A DNA stretch of 7,073 bases from an uncultured beta proteobacterium (GCA_903827075.1 CAIKGX010000011.1:1-7073); one strand, 5' to 3'; shown: positions 1-5,703, counted from the stretch's first letter. The notes: a model not told the origin generated them from the letters alone. Program-made: numbers and translations.

Positions 1-15
1 CTGAGAACAAACCCT

Positions 16-1386
16 CTACTTGCCAATACAGAATTGGCTGAAAATCTTGCCCAAAAGGTCATCTGGCAATAGCTTTCCCGTAATTTGCCCTAATTGATCT
101 TGGGCCAAACGGAGCTCTTCTGCAAACAACTCTAGTGAAATGTTGCCATTTTCTGCGAATTTCTCTGATTTATCCAAATGGTCTGCCGCCCGCTCAAGGC
201 AATCTAAATGACGCCGGCGAGCCAATATAGCCCCTTCTTGGGTGCCGCCCCAACCCACCATCTCTAAAATTTTTGCTTTCAAGGCATCTACGCCTTCACC
301 GGTCTTGGCAGAAATATATAAAAACTGGCTATTCGAGTCATTTCTCACGCCTGAGTCCAGCAGATCTAATTTATTGCCGACCTCTAAGACGGGGCACTTG
401 GGGGGAATAGCACACAAAATTTGTGCTCTCAACGCGTCTTCTGCAGGATCTGGGTCGTGGCTATCTTGTAAAAATATGACTATATCTGCCAAACGAATAG
501 CCTCCCATGAGCGCTCAATGCCCTTAGCCTCTACCTCATCACTGGTAGCTCTTAGGCCAGCTGTATCAATAATATGCATGGGCACCCCATCGATGCTGAC
601 ACTTTCTTTTACACGATCTCGAGTGGTACCTGCAATAGAGGTAACAATGGCAACCTCTTCGCCTGCAAGGCGATTAAGGAGGGAGCTTTTTCCTACGTTC
701 GGAGCACCCGCCAAAACCAACTGAATGCCATCACGCAAAATCTTTCCCTGCTTGGCCCCTTGCCTTAGTGTGGCCAACTTAGCAACCACACTCTGTAATC
801 GCTGGCGTGCTTGTGCGCTTTCTAGAAACTCAATTTCTTCTTCAGGAAAATCCAGGGTGGACTCTACCAAAATTCTGAGCTGGGTGATCTCTTCAATGAG
901 CTCATTAATATCATCAGAAAAGGCCCCTTGTAACGATCGGGCCGCGCCAAGAACTGCGGCCTCACTTTGGGCATCGATTAAATCAGCAATAGCCTCAGCC
1001 TGAGCCAAATCAATCTTGTCATTTAAATAAGCCCGTAGAGTAAATTCGCCGGGCTGCGCTATAACCAAGCCATCGCCCTTTCCCAGCTCAAGACAGCGCT
1101 TCATTACTAACTCTAGTAACTGGGGCCCACCATGACATTGCAACTCTAAAACATCCTCACCAGTAAAAGAGGCTGGGGCTGAAAAATAAATTGCCAGCAG
1201 CTGATCAATAGCTTCGCCAGAGGCATCTCGAAGTGTTAAGACGTTAGCCTTACGGGGCTCGAGAGATTTTTTAAATAGGGCGTGGGTAATGGTATTTAGC
1301 TTCGATCCGCTAATGCGGATGACGCCAACCCCAGCCTTGCCTGGTGCAGTTGCCACGGCAATGATGGGTAGATTTCTAGTCATCAT
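16..1386 (-). CDS. mnmE: tRNA uridine-5-carboxymethylaminomethyl(34) synthesis GTPase MnmE (TrmE), 456 aa
   Basis: MnmE is a dimeric, potassium-dependent GTPase. With MnmG it installs the (carboxymethyl)aminomethyl group on wobble uridine 34 of certain tRNAs. The protein is complete and near the usual length (about 450 aa). Its N-terminal tetrahydrofolate-binding domain opens with IIAVATAPGKAGVGVIRISG (8-27). A helical domain is interrupted by the G domain: G1 GAPNVGKS (227-234), G2 GTTRD (253-257), G3 DTAG (274-277), G4 NKLD (338-341) and SAK (359-361). The chain ends in the C-terminal CIGK motif (453-456), whose Cys is needed for modification activity in the family. Two adjacent ATGs (1386 and 1383) could both serve as start and neither has a clear Shine-Dalgarno; I kept the outer one. 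It is the last visible gene of the leftward operon, 32 bp after yidC. The family and these motifs make the call very secure. Confidence 0.97.
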   Translation of the reverse strand: MMTRNLPIIAVATAPGKAGVGVIRISGSKLNTITHALFKKSLEPRKANVLTLRDASGEAIDQLLAIYFSAPASFTGEDVLELQCHGGPQLLELVMKRCLELGKGDGLVIAQPGEFTLRAYLNDKIDLAQAEAIADLIDAQSEAAVLGAARSLQGAFSDDINELIEEITQLRILVESTLDFPEEEIEFLESAQARQRLQSVVAKLATLRQGAKQGKILRDGIQLVLAGAPNVGKSSLLNRLAGEEVAIVTSIAGTTRDRVKESVSIDGVPMHIIDTAGLRATSDEVEAKGIERSWEAIRLADIVIFLQDSHDPDPAEDALRAQILCAIPPKCPVLEVGNKLDLLDSGVRNDSNSQFLYISAKTGEGVDALKAKILEMVGWGGTQEGAILARRRHLDCLERAADHLDKSEKFAENGNISLELFAEELRLAQDQLGQITGKLLPDDLLGKIFSQFCIGK

Positions 1387-1411
1387 TGCAGGGCGCTAGT
1401 ATTTATTTTCC

Positions 1412-1440
1412 AGCCAAACTATTGTTTGGCTAGTTTTTTT
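1412..1440 (+). terminator. Hairpin plus T-run at the yidC 3' end, reading as a terminator only on the plus strand
   Basis: An 8-bp perfect stem (AGCCAAAC at 1412-1419, GTTTGGCT at 1424-1431) with a 4-nt loop is followed on the plus strand by AG and seven Ts (1434-1440). This has the form of an intrinsic terminator for rightward transcription, antisense to yidC and mnmE. In the direction the genes are transcribed the T-run becomes an A-run before the stem, so it should not terminate the operon. There it would instead form a hairpin spanning the yidC stop codon (1419-1421). The T-run also encodes Lys codons of the YidC tail, so the resemblance may be partly accidental. Confidence 0.35.
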
Positions 1441-3098
1441 CCAAACATATTATTAATTTGCCATTGCTGGGCAATGGAGAGCAAATTATTCACCACCCAG
1501 TACAGAACCAAGCCGGCAGGGAAGAAGAAGAACATCACCGAAAATACGATTGGCATATACATCATCACTTTTGCCTGTATAGGGTCTGGTGGAGTTGGAT
1601 TTAATTTTGTTTGTACAAACATCGACACCGCCATGATGACCGGCAAAATATAATAGGGGTCGGGTACAGATAAATCTTGAATCCACAATACCCAAGGGGC
1701 GCCACGCATCTCAACGGAGGAGAGCAACACCCAGTACAGAGAAATAAATACGGGAATCTGAATCACCACAGGCAGGCAACCGCCCAATGGATTGATTTTT
1801 TCTTTGCGATACATCTCCATCATGGCTTGATTGAGTTTTTGTGGCTCTCCCTTGTACTGCTCTTTCATTGAAAGTAGGCGTGGCTGCACTTCTTTCATGC
1901 GCGCCATCGACTTATAGCTTGCTGCAGAAAGTGGAAAGAACACTAATTTAATCAAAATGGTTAGGAGAATAATTGCCCATCCCCAGTTGCCAACATAGCC
2001 GTGTATTTTCTCTAAGAGCCAAAAGATGGGCTTAGCCAAGATGGTGAGATAGCCATAATCTTTTAGCAAAGCGAAGCCGGGGGCAATCGTCTCTAAAACA
2101 CTCTCTTCTTGAGGGCCAACAAATAGCCTGGATTTTTCAACAACGGTCGTCCCTTGGGCCACAACACCCAATGGGGTTTGAATGCCAATACGGTAAAGAT
2201 TATTGTCAATTTTGCCAGCGTAGATATCGCGCGCCAATTTATCGCTAGGGATCCACGCGCTCGCAAAGTAGTGCTGCACTAAAGCAACCCATGCTGGGTC
2301 GCCAGCGGCAACTTGCGTAGGAATAGTAATTTTATTTTTATCAATATCCGTAAATTCCAGCTTATTGAATTTTTCTTTTTCCGTGTAAGCGGCTGGGCCA
2401 GTAAAGGTACTAGCGGAGAAGGCGCCATCAAATGGGCCAATTTTCTTTTCTTGTGATGAATCGCGCACTAGCTCTGTATATAGCACCAATGGAGCAGTAT
2501 TTGAGTTGGCCTGTGTAACTCGATGGCCAACATCAACCACATAGCTGCCTGGATTTAAGATAAAGGTCTTTTCCAGCTTCACGCCATTTCGCTCGCTCAC
2601 CAAGGTCATGAATGGGCGACCAGAACCATCTTTGCCAGACTGCAATAGCTTGAATGTGCTGGTGTGGTTTGGTAAATCAGTATTGCCCATTGCAATCAAA
2701 CCAGAGCGAGCAAAATATTTGTGGGTTGCTGTGTATTGAAATAGCTCTACTGGTTTTTTCTCGGGGGTCAATTGTTTGAGTAGTTTTGCATCTACCACAT
2801 TAGCGCCGTTGGCACTAATCTCCAGAACCAAAACATCGTTTTGAATTACAAACTTTTCTGAGGCCTCAATTGAGGAAGGGTTAACAATGGGTGCTTGACT
2901 AATGACAGGCGCACCGACAGCCATCGTGGTTGCAGGCACATCAGATTTGGGTTGTGCTGGCCTTTCGGAGTTTGCTGGAGCGCTAACTGGAGCGCCGCCA
3001 AACAAAGAGGGTTTGCCCTCATGAACCTGCCAGTTGTTGTAAAGCATGAGAACTGACATGGAGAACACTGCCCAAAGAATTGTTTTTTTAAAGTCCAT
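1419..3098 (-). CDS. yidC: Membrane protein insertase YidC (Oxa1 family, long Gram-negative form), 559 aa
   Basis: YidC inserts and folds inner-membrane proteins, alone or with SecYEG. Residues below are counted from the ATG at 3098. They show an N-terminal membrane anchor (6-23), a Pro/Ala-rich linker (about 33-75), a large periplasmic beta domain (about 80-335), and the conserved C-terminal core. The core has TM2 (371-391), a cytoplasmic hairpin loop (392-436), the NPLGGC motif (436-441) leading into TM3 (442-461), TM4 (482-499) and TM5/TM6 (513-544). Lys384 in TM2 sits where E. coli YidC has the hydrophilic-groove Arg366, so the positive charge is kept. The tail is basic (GKKLAKQ). An in-frame ATG lies at 3104, giving 561 aa. 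The ATG at 3098 is preferred because AAGAGA at 3110-3105 is 6 nt from it but touches the upstream one. yidC follows yidD by 10 bp, matching their shared role in insertion. Confidence 0.97.
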   Translation of the reverse strand: MDFKKTILWAVFSMSVLMLYNNWQVHEGKPSLFGGAPVSAPANSERPAQPKSDVPATTMAVGAPVISQAPIVNPSSIEASEKFVIQNDVLVLEISANGANVVDAKLLKQLTPEKKPVELFQYTATHKYFARSGLIAMGNTDLPNHTSTFKLLQSGKDGSGRPFMTLVSERNGVKLEKTFILNPGSYVVDVGHRVTQANSNTAPLVLYTELVRDSSQEKKIGPFDGAFSASTFTGPAAYTEKEKFNKLEFTDIDKNKITIPTQVAAGDPAWVALVQHYFASAWIPSDKLARDIYAGKIDNNLYRIGIQTPLGVVAQGTTVVEKSRLFVGPQEESVLETIAPGFALLKDYGYLTILAKPIFWLLEKIHGYVGNWGWAIILLTILIKLVFFPLSAASYKSMARMKEVQPRLLSMKEQYKGEPQKLNQAMMEMYRKEKINPLGGCLPVVIQIPVFISLYWVLLSSVEMRGAPWVLWIQDLSVPDPYYILPVIMAVSMFVQTKLNPTPPDPIQAKVMMYMPIVFSVMFFFFPAGLVLYWVVNNLLSIAQQWQINNMFGKKLAKQ

Positions 3099-3104
3099 TT
3101 GCAT

Positions 3105-3110
3105 TCTCTT
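3105..3110 (-). promoter_or_regulatory. Weak ribosome binding site deciding the yidC start
   Basis: AAGAGA on the minus strand overlaps the last bases of the yidD stop codon (TAA, 3111-3109). It stands 6 nt before the ATG at 3098 but directly abuts the ATG at 3104, which favours the inner start. It is a partial match to AAGGAG. Its position also suggests translational coupling from yidD. Confidence 0.5.
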
Positions 3111-3345
3111 AATGATGAGGTGTTTGTTTTACAGCAGGGTCATGACCGCCTTGTGACCATGGATTACAGCGCAAAATGCGCCAAATCATTAGCCTAAGGC
3201 TTTTTAAAAATCCATAGTGCTTAAAGCAGTCGCACGCATATTGTGAACAGCTCGGAGTGTACTTACAGTGCATCCCCATAAATGGACTTAGCAGGATTTG
3301 GTAAAGCCTAATCAGCTTGACCACAATATTGTTGGCAATTTGCAC
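3109..3345 (-). CDS. yidD: Membrane protein insertion efficiency factor YidD, 78 aa, GTG start
   Basis: YidD is a small inner-membrane-associated protein that aids YidC/Sec-dependent insertion. The family core is clear: an amphipathic N-terminus (VVKLIRLYQILLSPFMG), then CKYTPSCSQYA with the conserved Cys/Pro/Ser cluster, a GFLKSL helix, and RCNPWSQGGHDPA near the end. The frame stays open upstream to a TTG at 3423, giving 104 aa, but contains no ATG at all. I prefer the GTG at 3345. It gives the normal family length, places the hydrophobic segment at the N-terminus as in E. coli YidD, starts one base after the rnpA stop, and has AGGA about 10 nt upstream. The extra 26 residues of the longer form (KKKRSFCAPKWQDSS and neighbours) are translated from DNA that encodes the RnpA C-terminus, and they do not resemble YidD. 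Family call secure; start moderately so. Confidence 0.93.
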   Translation of the reverse strand: MQIANNIVVKLIRLYQILLSPFMGMHCKYTPSCSQYACDCFKHYGFLKSLRLMIWRILRCNPWSQGGHDPAVKQTPHH

Positions 3346-3346
3346 T

Positions 3347-3664
3347 TTAGATGAGTCCTGCCACTTGGGTGCGCAGAAGGATCTTTTCTTTTTTTCGGAG
3401 TCTGCCACGGGTTTCGCGGCCAATCGGTTTCTTCAACTTTACGACTACGTCGCTATTTAGCCCTGAGGTTTGGGCAGCCGAAACCAACTCACGAATCATG
3501 CGCTTTAATCTATTTCGGTCTACTGCGCGTTTGGCTAATTTTTTGGCAACCGCAATGCCTAGCTCAGGTTTAACGCCCGGCTCGGAAGATGCCAAATACA
3601 TACCCCAATACACATTTGTTTTGGGGCGTGTTTTTAGTAGCTCAGAAATCCTTGCGCTATTCAA
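3347..3664 (-). CDS. rnpA: Ribonuclease P protein component, 105 aa, TTG start
   Basis: RnpA is the basic protein subunit that binds the RNase P RNA and helps it remove 5' leaders from precursor tRNAs. The signature RNR region is present: LGIAVAKKLAKRAVDRNRLKRMIRE (35-59, with RNRLKR at 50-55), followed by a DVVVKLKKP strand (72-80) and a very basic C-terminus. The only reasonable start is a TTG at 3664. The in-frame stop TAG at 3670-3668 lies two codons earlier, and the first in-frame ATG is residue 22, inside the conserved fold. At 105 aa it is slightly short. The N-terminal 'RL-x-x-x-x-F' segment usual in the family is reduced to NSARISELLK. No Shine-Dalgarno precedes the TTG, so translation probably depends on coupling to rpmH, which ends 7 bp upstream. 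The 3' end overlaps the long form of yidD but not the preferred one. Confidence 0.94.
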   Translation of the reverse strand: MNSARISELLKTRPKTNVYWGMYLASSEPGVKPELGIAVAKKLAKRAVDRNRLKRMIRELVSAAQTSGLNSDVVVKLKKPIGRETRGRLRKKEKILLRTQVAGLI

Positions 3665-3671
3665 GGACTAA

Positions 3672-3806
3672 TTAAACGGCTAGACGTTTACGGCCTTTAG
3701 CGCGGCGTGCGTTTAAAACTGCGCGACCACTCTTGGTTTTCATACGAATACGAAATCCGTGAGTGCGTTTACGACGTGTTACGGAGGGTTGGTATGTTCT
3801 TTTCAT
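3672..3806 (-). CDS. rpmH: 50S ribosomal protein bL34, 44 aa
   Basis: This very short gene encodes a complete 44-residue bL34, a basic protein of the large ribosomal subunit. It starts [20 protein letters not shown] and continues through [11 protein letters not shown] and [13 protein letters not shown] to a TAA stop. Almost every position matches the highly conserved family, including KRTYQPS, HGFR.RM.T..GR and the terminal ARR.KGR.RL. The ATG at 3806 has a good Shine-Dalgarno (AGGA, 6 nt upstream). It is the first gene of the leftward operon and is placed next to rnpA and dnaA, as in most bacteria. It diverges from dnaA across a 222-bp gap. Confidence 0.97.
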
Positions 3807-3812
3807 GATTCA

Positions 3813-3816
3813 TCCT
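3813..3816 (-). promoter_or_regulatory. rpmH Shine-Dalgarno
   Basis: AGGA within GCAGGATGAATC on the minus strand, 6 nt before the rpmH ATG. It is the clearest ribosome binding site of the leftward operon, consistent with heavy expression of a ribosomal protein. Confidence 0.7.
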
Positions 3817-3828
3817 GCAAAACCCAGT

Positions 3829-3857
3829 ATTTTCCTTGTTGCGCGGCAAAAGGTCAA
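3829..3857 (-). promoter_or_regulatory. Candidate sigma-70 promoter of the rpmH-rnpA-yidD-yidC-mnmE operon
   Basis: On the minus strand TTGACC (3857-3852, 5 of 6 to TTGACA) is followed after exactly 17 bp by GAAAAT (3834-3829, 4 of 6 to TATAAT). Transcription would start near 3822, leaving a short leader that just contains the rpmH Shine-Dalgarno. The -35 is convincing, the -10 mediocre. No other intergenic space in this operon exceeds 32 bp, so this gap is the natural place for its main promoter. Confidence 0.45.
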
Positions 3858-3893
3858 CGGTTGTGAAGAAATATATAGGTGTTTTTCACTATT

Positions 3894-3923
3894 TTGTAGG
3901 CGATATTTTTATAAATCCATAAT
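3894..3923 (+). promoter_or_regulatory. Candidate dnaA promoter
   Basis: TTGTAG (3894-3899, 3 of 6) and CATAAT (3918-3923, 5 of 6 to TATAAT) are 18 bp apart in a very AT-rich stretch. A start near 3930 would put the DnaA boxes at 3943-3993 immediately downstream, within the transcribed leader. That would suit the known autorepression of dnaA by DnaA. The -35 is weak, and other AT-rich hexamers nearby could serve instead. Confidence 0.3.
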
Positions 3924-3942
3924 TTATATGAGATTTTTTTGT

Positions 3943-3993
3943 TTATTCACAAGTTATCCACAGGTTTTCCACGAATTTCTAGCTTGTGGATAA
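3943..3993. promoter_or_regulatory. DnaA-box cluster upstream of dnaA
   Basis: Four 9-mers fit the DnaA-box family (consensus TTATNCACA). On the plus strand they are TTATTCACA (3943-3951, consensus), TTATCCACA (3954-3962, perfect) and TTTTCCACG (3965-3973, two mismatches), spaced exactly 11 bp start to start. On the minus strand there is a perfect TTATCCACA (3993-3985). The two perfect boxes belong to a 12-bp exact inverted repeat (3951-3962 and 3985-3996). The cluster lies between the candidate dnaA promoter and the dnaA start. Likely roles are autoregulation of dnaA and/or a second half of a bipartite origin. Confidence 0.88.
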
Positions 3994-3995
3994 CT

Positions 3996-4012
3996 TTGTA
4001 GCATCGCTACAA
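3996..4012 (+). other. Short hairpin before the dnaA start
   Basis: TTGTAGC (3996-4002) and GCTACAA (4006-4012) form a perfect 7-bp stem with a 3-nt ATC loop, ending 16 nt before the dnaA ATG and starting 2 bp after the last DnaA box. There is no T-run, so it is not an intrinsic terminator. In the mRNA it could affect access to the weak dnaA ribosome binding region; no function is shown. Confidence 0.4.
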
Positions 4013-4028
4013 TGGATCCTCTAAAAAT

Positions 4029-5468
4029 ATGAGCAACCTACAAAATCCCGCCGCCTTGAACTCACCCAACCCATTGGGGTTTTGGGATGCTGCAATTGGC
4101 ACCCTTTCCCGCGAGCTTTCGCCCCAACAATTTAAAACGTGGATTTTACCTCTGACCCTAGTTTCTTTTGATGTGAGTGAGCAGTTACTTACTGTGGGAG
4201 CTCCGAACAGATTCAAGCTTGACTGGATTAAAAAAACATTTGCCGACCGCTTTCAAATACTTGCGTCGCAGTACTTTAACCTTCAAATGACGATAAATTT
4301 TGTATTGGCCGTTGAGGGGGGAGGGGTTGAGATGGTCAACTTAAGCACCCCTAACAAACACGTGCCCACTGAGCAACAAGAGGCGCCTGAGCTTGTTAGG
4401 GTGGAAGAACGCATTTCTGTTGAGGAGCAGTCCTTTGAAATAGAGGATCACTCCAAACTAAACCCCAACCTCACTTTTGAAACTTTTGTAACCGGTAAAG
4501 CCAACCAGCTGGCGCGGGCAGCCTCAATTCAGGTGGCACATAATCCAGGCACCTCATATAACCCTATGTTTTTATATGGTGGTGTAGGTCTTGGTAAAAC
4601 CCATCTGATTCATGCAATTGGCAACCACCTTCTTAAAGAGAAGCCCAACGCCAGAATTCGCTATATTCATGCGGAGCAGTACGTCTCAGATGTGGTGAGG
4701 GCTTATCAACAAAAGGCTTTTGATCGATTTAAGCGGTATTACCACTCCTTAGACCTTTTGTTAATAGATGACATACAGTTCTTTAGTGGTAAGTCGCGCA
4801 CGCAAGAAGAATTCTTTTATGCCTTTGAGGCCCTTCTTGGGAATAAAGCTCAAGTCATCATTACCAGCGATACCTACCCCAAAGAGATGGCGGGTATAGA
4901 CGATCGATTGATTTCAAGGTTTGATTCGGGCCTCACAGTAGCGATAGAGCCCCCAGAACTAGAAATGCGTGTGGCGATTTTAATGAAAAAGGCATTAAGT
5001 GAGGGCATCCCCATGAGTGAAGATGTGGCCTTCTTTGTAGCAAAACACCTGAGGTCTAATGTGCGTGAGTTGGAGGGTGCCCTACGGAAAATCCTCGCTT
5101 TTGTCCGCTTTCATGGGCGTGAAGTCACAATTGAGGTTGCCCGAATAGCATTAAAAGACCTGCTTTCAATTCAAAACCGCCAAATTTCTGTCGAAAACAT
5201 CCAAAAAGCAGTTGCAGATTTCTACAGCATCAAAGTTGCGGATATGTACTCCAAGAAGCGCCCGGCCAATATTGCACGACCACGACAAATCGCTATGTTT
5301 ATGGCTAAGGAGTTGACCCAAAAAAGCCTTCCGGAGATTGGCGAGCTTTTTGGGGGAAGGGACCACACTACTGTTTTGCATGCGGTTCGTAAAATTGGCG
5401 AGGAGCGATCCCATGATGGACAACTGAACCATGAGATTCATGTCATTGAACAGACTCTAAAGGCTTAG
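4029..5468 (+). CDS. dnaA: Chromosomal replication initiator protein DnaA, 479 aa
   Basis: DnaA binds 9-bp boxes at oriC as an ATP-bound oligomer, melts the origin and loads DnaB helicase. All four domains are visible. Domain I (about 18-95) contains FWDAAIGTLSRELSPQQFKTW. Domain II is a short acidic linker (about 96-145). Domain III is AAA+, with Walker A GGVGLGKTH (184-192), Walker B LLLIDDIQ (243-250), sensor 1 ITSD (278-281), the box VII arginine finger in DDRLISRF (Arg297, matching E. coli Arg285) and sensor 2 VRELEG (Arg346). Domain IV is the DNA-binding helix-turn-helix with GGRDHTTVLHA (442-452). Length is normal. The ATG at 4029 has no good Shine-Dalgarno (a GGA lies 12 nt upstream). 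It overlaps the stop of a six-codon leader ORF at 4012-4032 (ATGA overlap). Both flanking gaps carry DnaA boxes, implying self-regulation. Confidence 0.98.
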   Translation: MSNLQNPAALNSPNPLGFWDAAIGTLSRELSPQQFKTWILPLTLVSFDVSEQLLTVGAPNRFKLDWIKKTFADRFQILASQYFNLQMTINFVLAVEGGGVEMVNLSTPNKHVPTEQQEAPELVRVEERISVEEQSFEIEDHSKLNPNLTFETFVTGKANQLARAASIQVAHNPGTSYNPMFLYGGVGLGKTHLIHAIGNHLLKEKPNARIRYIHAEQYVSDVVRAYQQKAFDRFKRYYHSLDLLLIDDIQFFSGKSRTQEEFFYAFEALLGNKAQVIITSDTYPKEMAGIDDRLISRFDSGLTVAIEPPELEMRVAILMKKALSEGIPMSEDVAFFVAKHLRSNVRELEGALRKILAFVRFHGREVTIEVARIALKDLLSIQNRQISVENIQKAVADFYSIKVADMYSKKRPANIARPRQIAMFMAKELTQKSLPEIGELFGGRDHTTVLHAVRKIGEERSHDGQLNHEIHVIEQTLKA

Positions 5469-5476
5469 TTTTGATC

Positions 5477-5543
5477 TGTGGATAAGTTTGTGGATAGCTT
5501 AATGGATAACTTTGGGGATTAGATGTGGATAAATTGTGGAAAG
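5477..5543 (-). repeat. Left DnaA-box array, six minus-strand 9-mers in helical phase
   Basis: Read on the plus strand as TGTGGATAA-like units: TGTGGATAA (5477, perfect), TGTGGATAG (5489, one mismatch), AATGGATAA (5501, two), TGGGGATTA (5513, two), TGTGGATAA (5524, perfect) and TGTGGAAAG (5535, two). Start-to-start spacing is 12, 12, 12, 11 and 11 bp. The array starts 8 bp after the dnaA stop. Two high-affinity boxes with weaker ones in between fit cooperative DnaA filament assembly in one orientation. Confidence 0.85.
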
Positions 5544-5580
5544 CTGCCGCTTCATGCAAAAATAGGGTGTTAAAGAAAAG

Positions 5581-5622
5581 TTATCCCATTTTTATCCAGC
5601 GCTTATACAAAAGTTTTCCACA
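5581..5622 (+). repeat. Right DnaA-box array, four plus-strand 9-mers with exact 11-bp period
   Basis: The units are TTATCCCAT (5581, three mismatches), TTATCCAGC (5592, two), TTATACAAA (5603, one from TTATNCACA) and TTTTCCACA (5614, one). All are 11 bp apart with 2-bp gaps. They face opposite to the left array and point toward the AT-rich unwinding region and dnaN. None is a perfect box, so this arm looks low-affinity, like the 2-bp-spaced weak sites of E. coli oriC. Confidence 0.7.
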
Positions 5623-5666
5623 GGTTTTTTAGGTTGTAATGTGTTGTTTTAAATGGGGTTTTTGAC

Positions 5667-5703
5667 TTATCCACCGAAAAGAGAAACCTTATTACTACTA
5701 CTA
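5667..5703 (+). promoter_or_regulatory. Basal unwinding element: DnaA box plus DnaA-trios
   Basis: A one-mismatch DnaA box TTATCCACC (5667-5675) is followed after a 13-bp spacer by TTA TTA CTA CTA CTA (5689-5703). Read 3' to 5' on the minus strand these triplets are AAT AAT GAT GAT GAT, five consecutive matches to the DnaA-trio pattern (3'-[G/A]A[T/A]-5') described in B. subtilis. There, single-stranded DNA is bound by DnaA during opening. Box orientation, order and strand all fit. The trios lie within a 7-bp inverted repeat (CTTATTA 5688-5694, TAATAAG 5702-5708) and are followed by ATATATA. The spacer is less GC-rich than in the B. subtilis model. Confidence 0.78.

Noticed and set aside
242..724. 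160-codon open frame on the plus strand inside mnmE
   Set aside because: It is antisense to a fully conserved GTPase domain, and its low-complexity Ser/Ala-rich translation resembles no family I know. There is no ribosome binding site. It is a shadow of mnmE.
3351..3671. 106-codon plus-strand open frame almost exactly opposite rnpA
   Set aside because: The near-complete overlap looks striking, but it follows from rnpA codon composition. The translation has no recognisable domain, and no promoter or ribosome binding site is visible.
3871..3879. Possible extra DnaA box TGTGAAGAA on the minus strand
   Set aside because: It differs from the consensus at a strongly conserved position and is out of phase with the cluster at 3943-3993. 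In AT-rich DNA such a match is expected by chance.
3861..3942. AT-rich stretch upstream of dnaA as the main unwinding element
   Set aside because: It lacks trio-like triplets, and the three phased boxes next to it point away from it. The dnaA-dnaN gap is a much better candidate, though opening here is not excluded.
3763..3993. 76-codon plus-strand open frame across the rpmH start and the intergenic gap
   Set aside because: It is antisense to rpmH at its 5' end, then runs through AT-rich regulatory DNA and the DnaA boxes, giving a Phe/Tyr-rich nonsense translation.
5662..5667. TTGACT as the -35 of a dnaN promoter
   Set aside because: No acceptable -10 lies 16-19 bp downstream, and the hexamer overlaps the DnaA box at 5667. 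dnaN may be read from an undetected promoter or from dnaA read-through.
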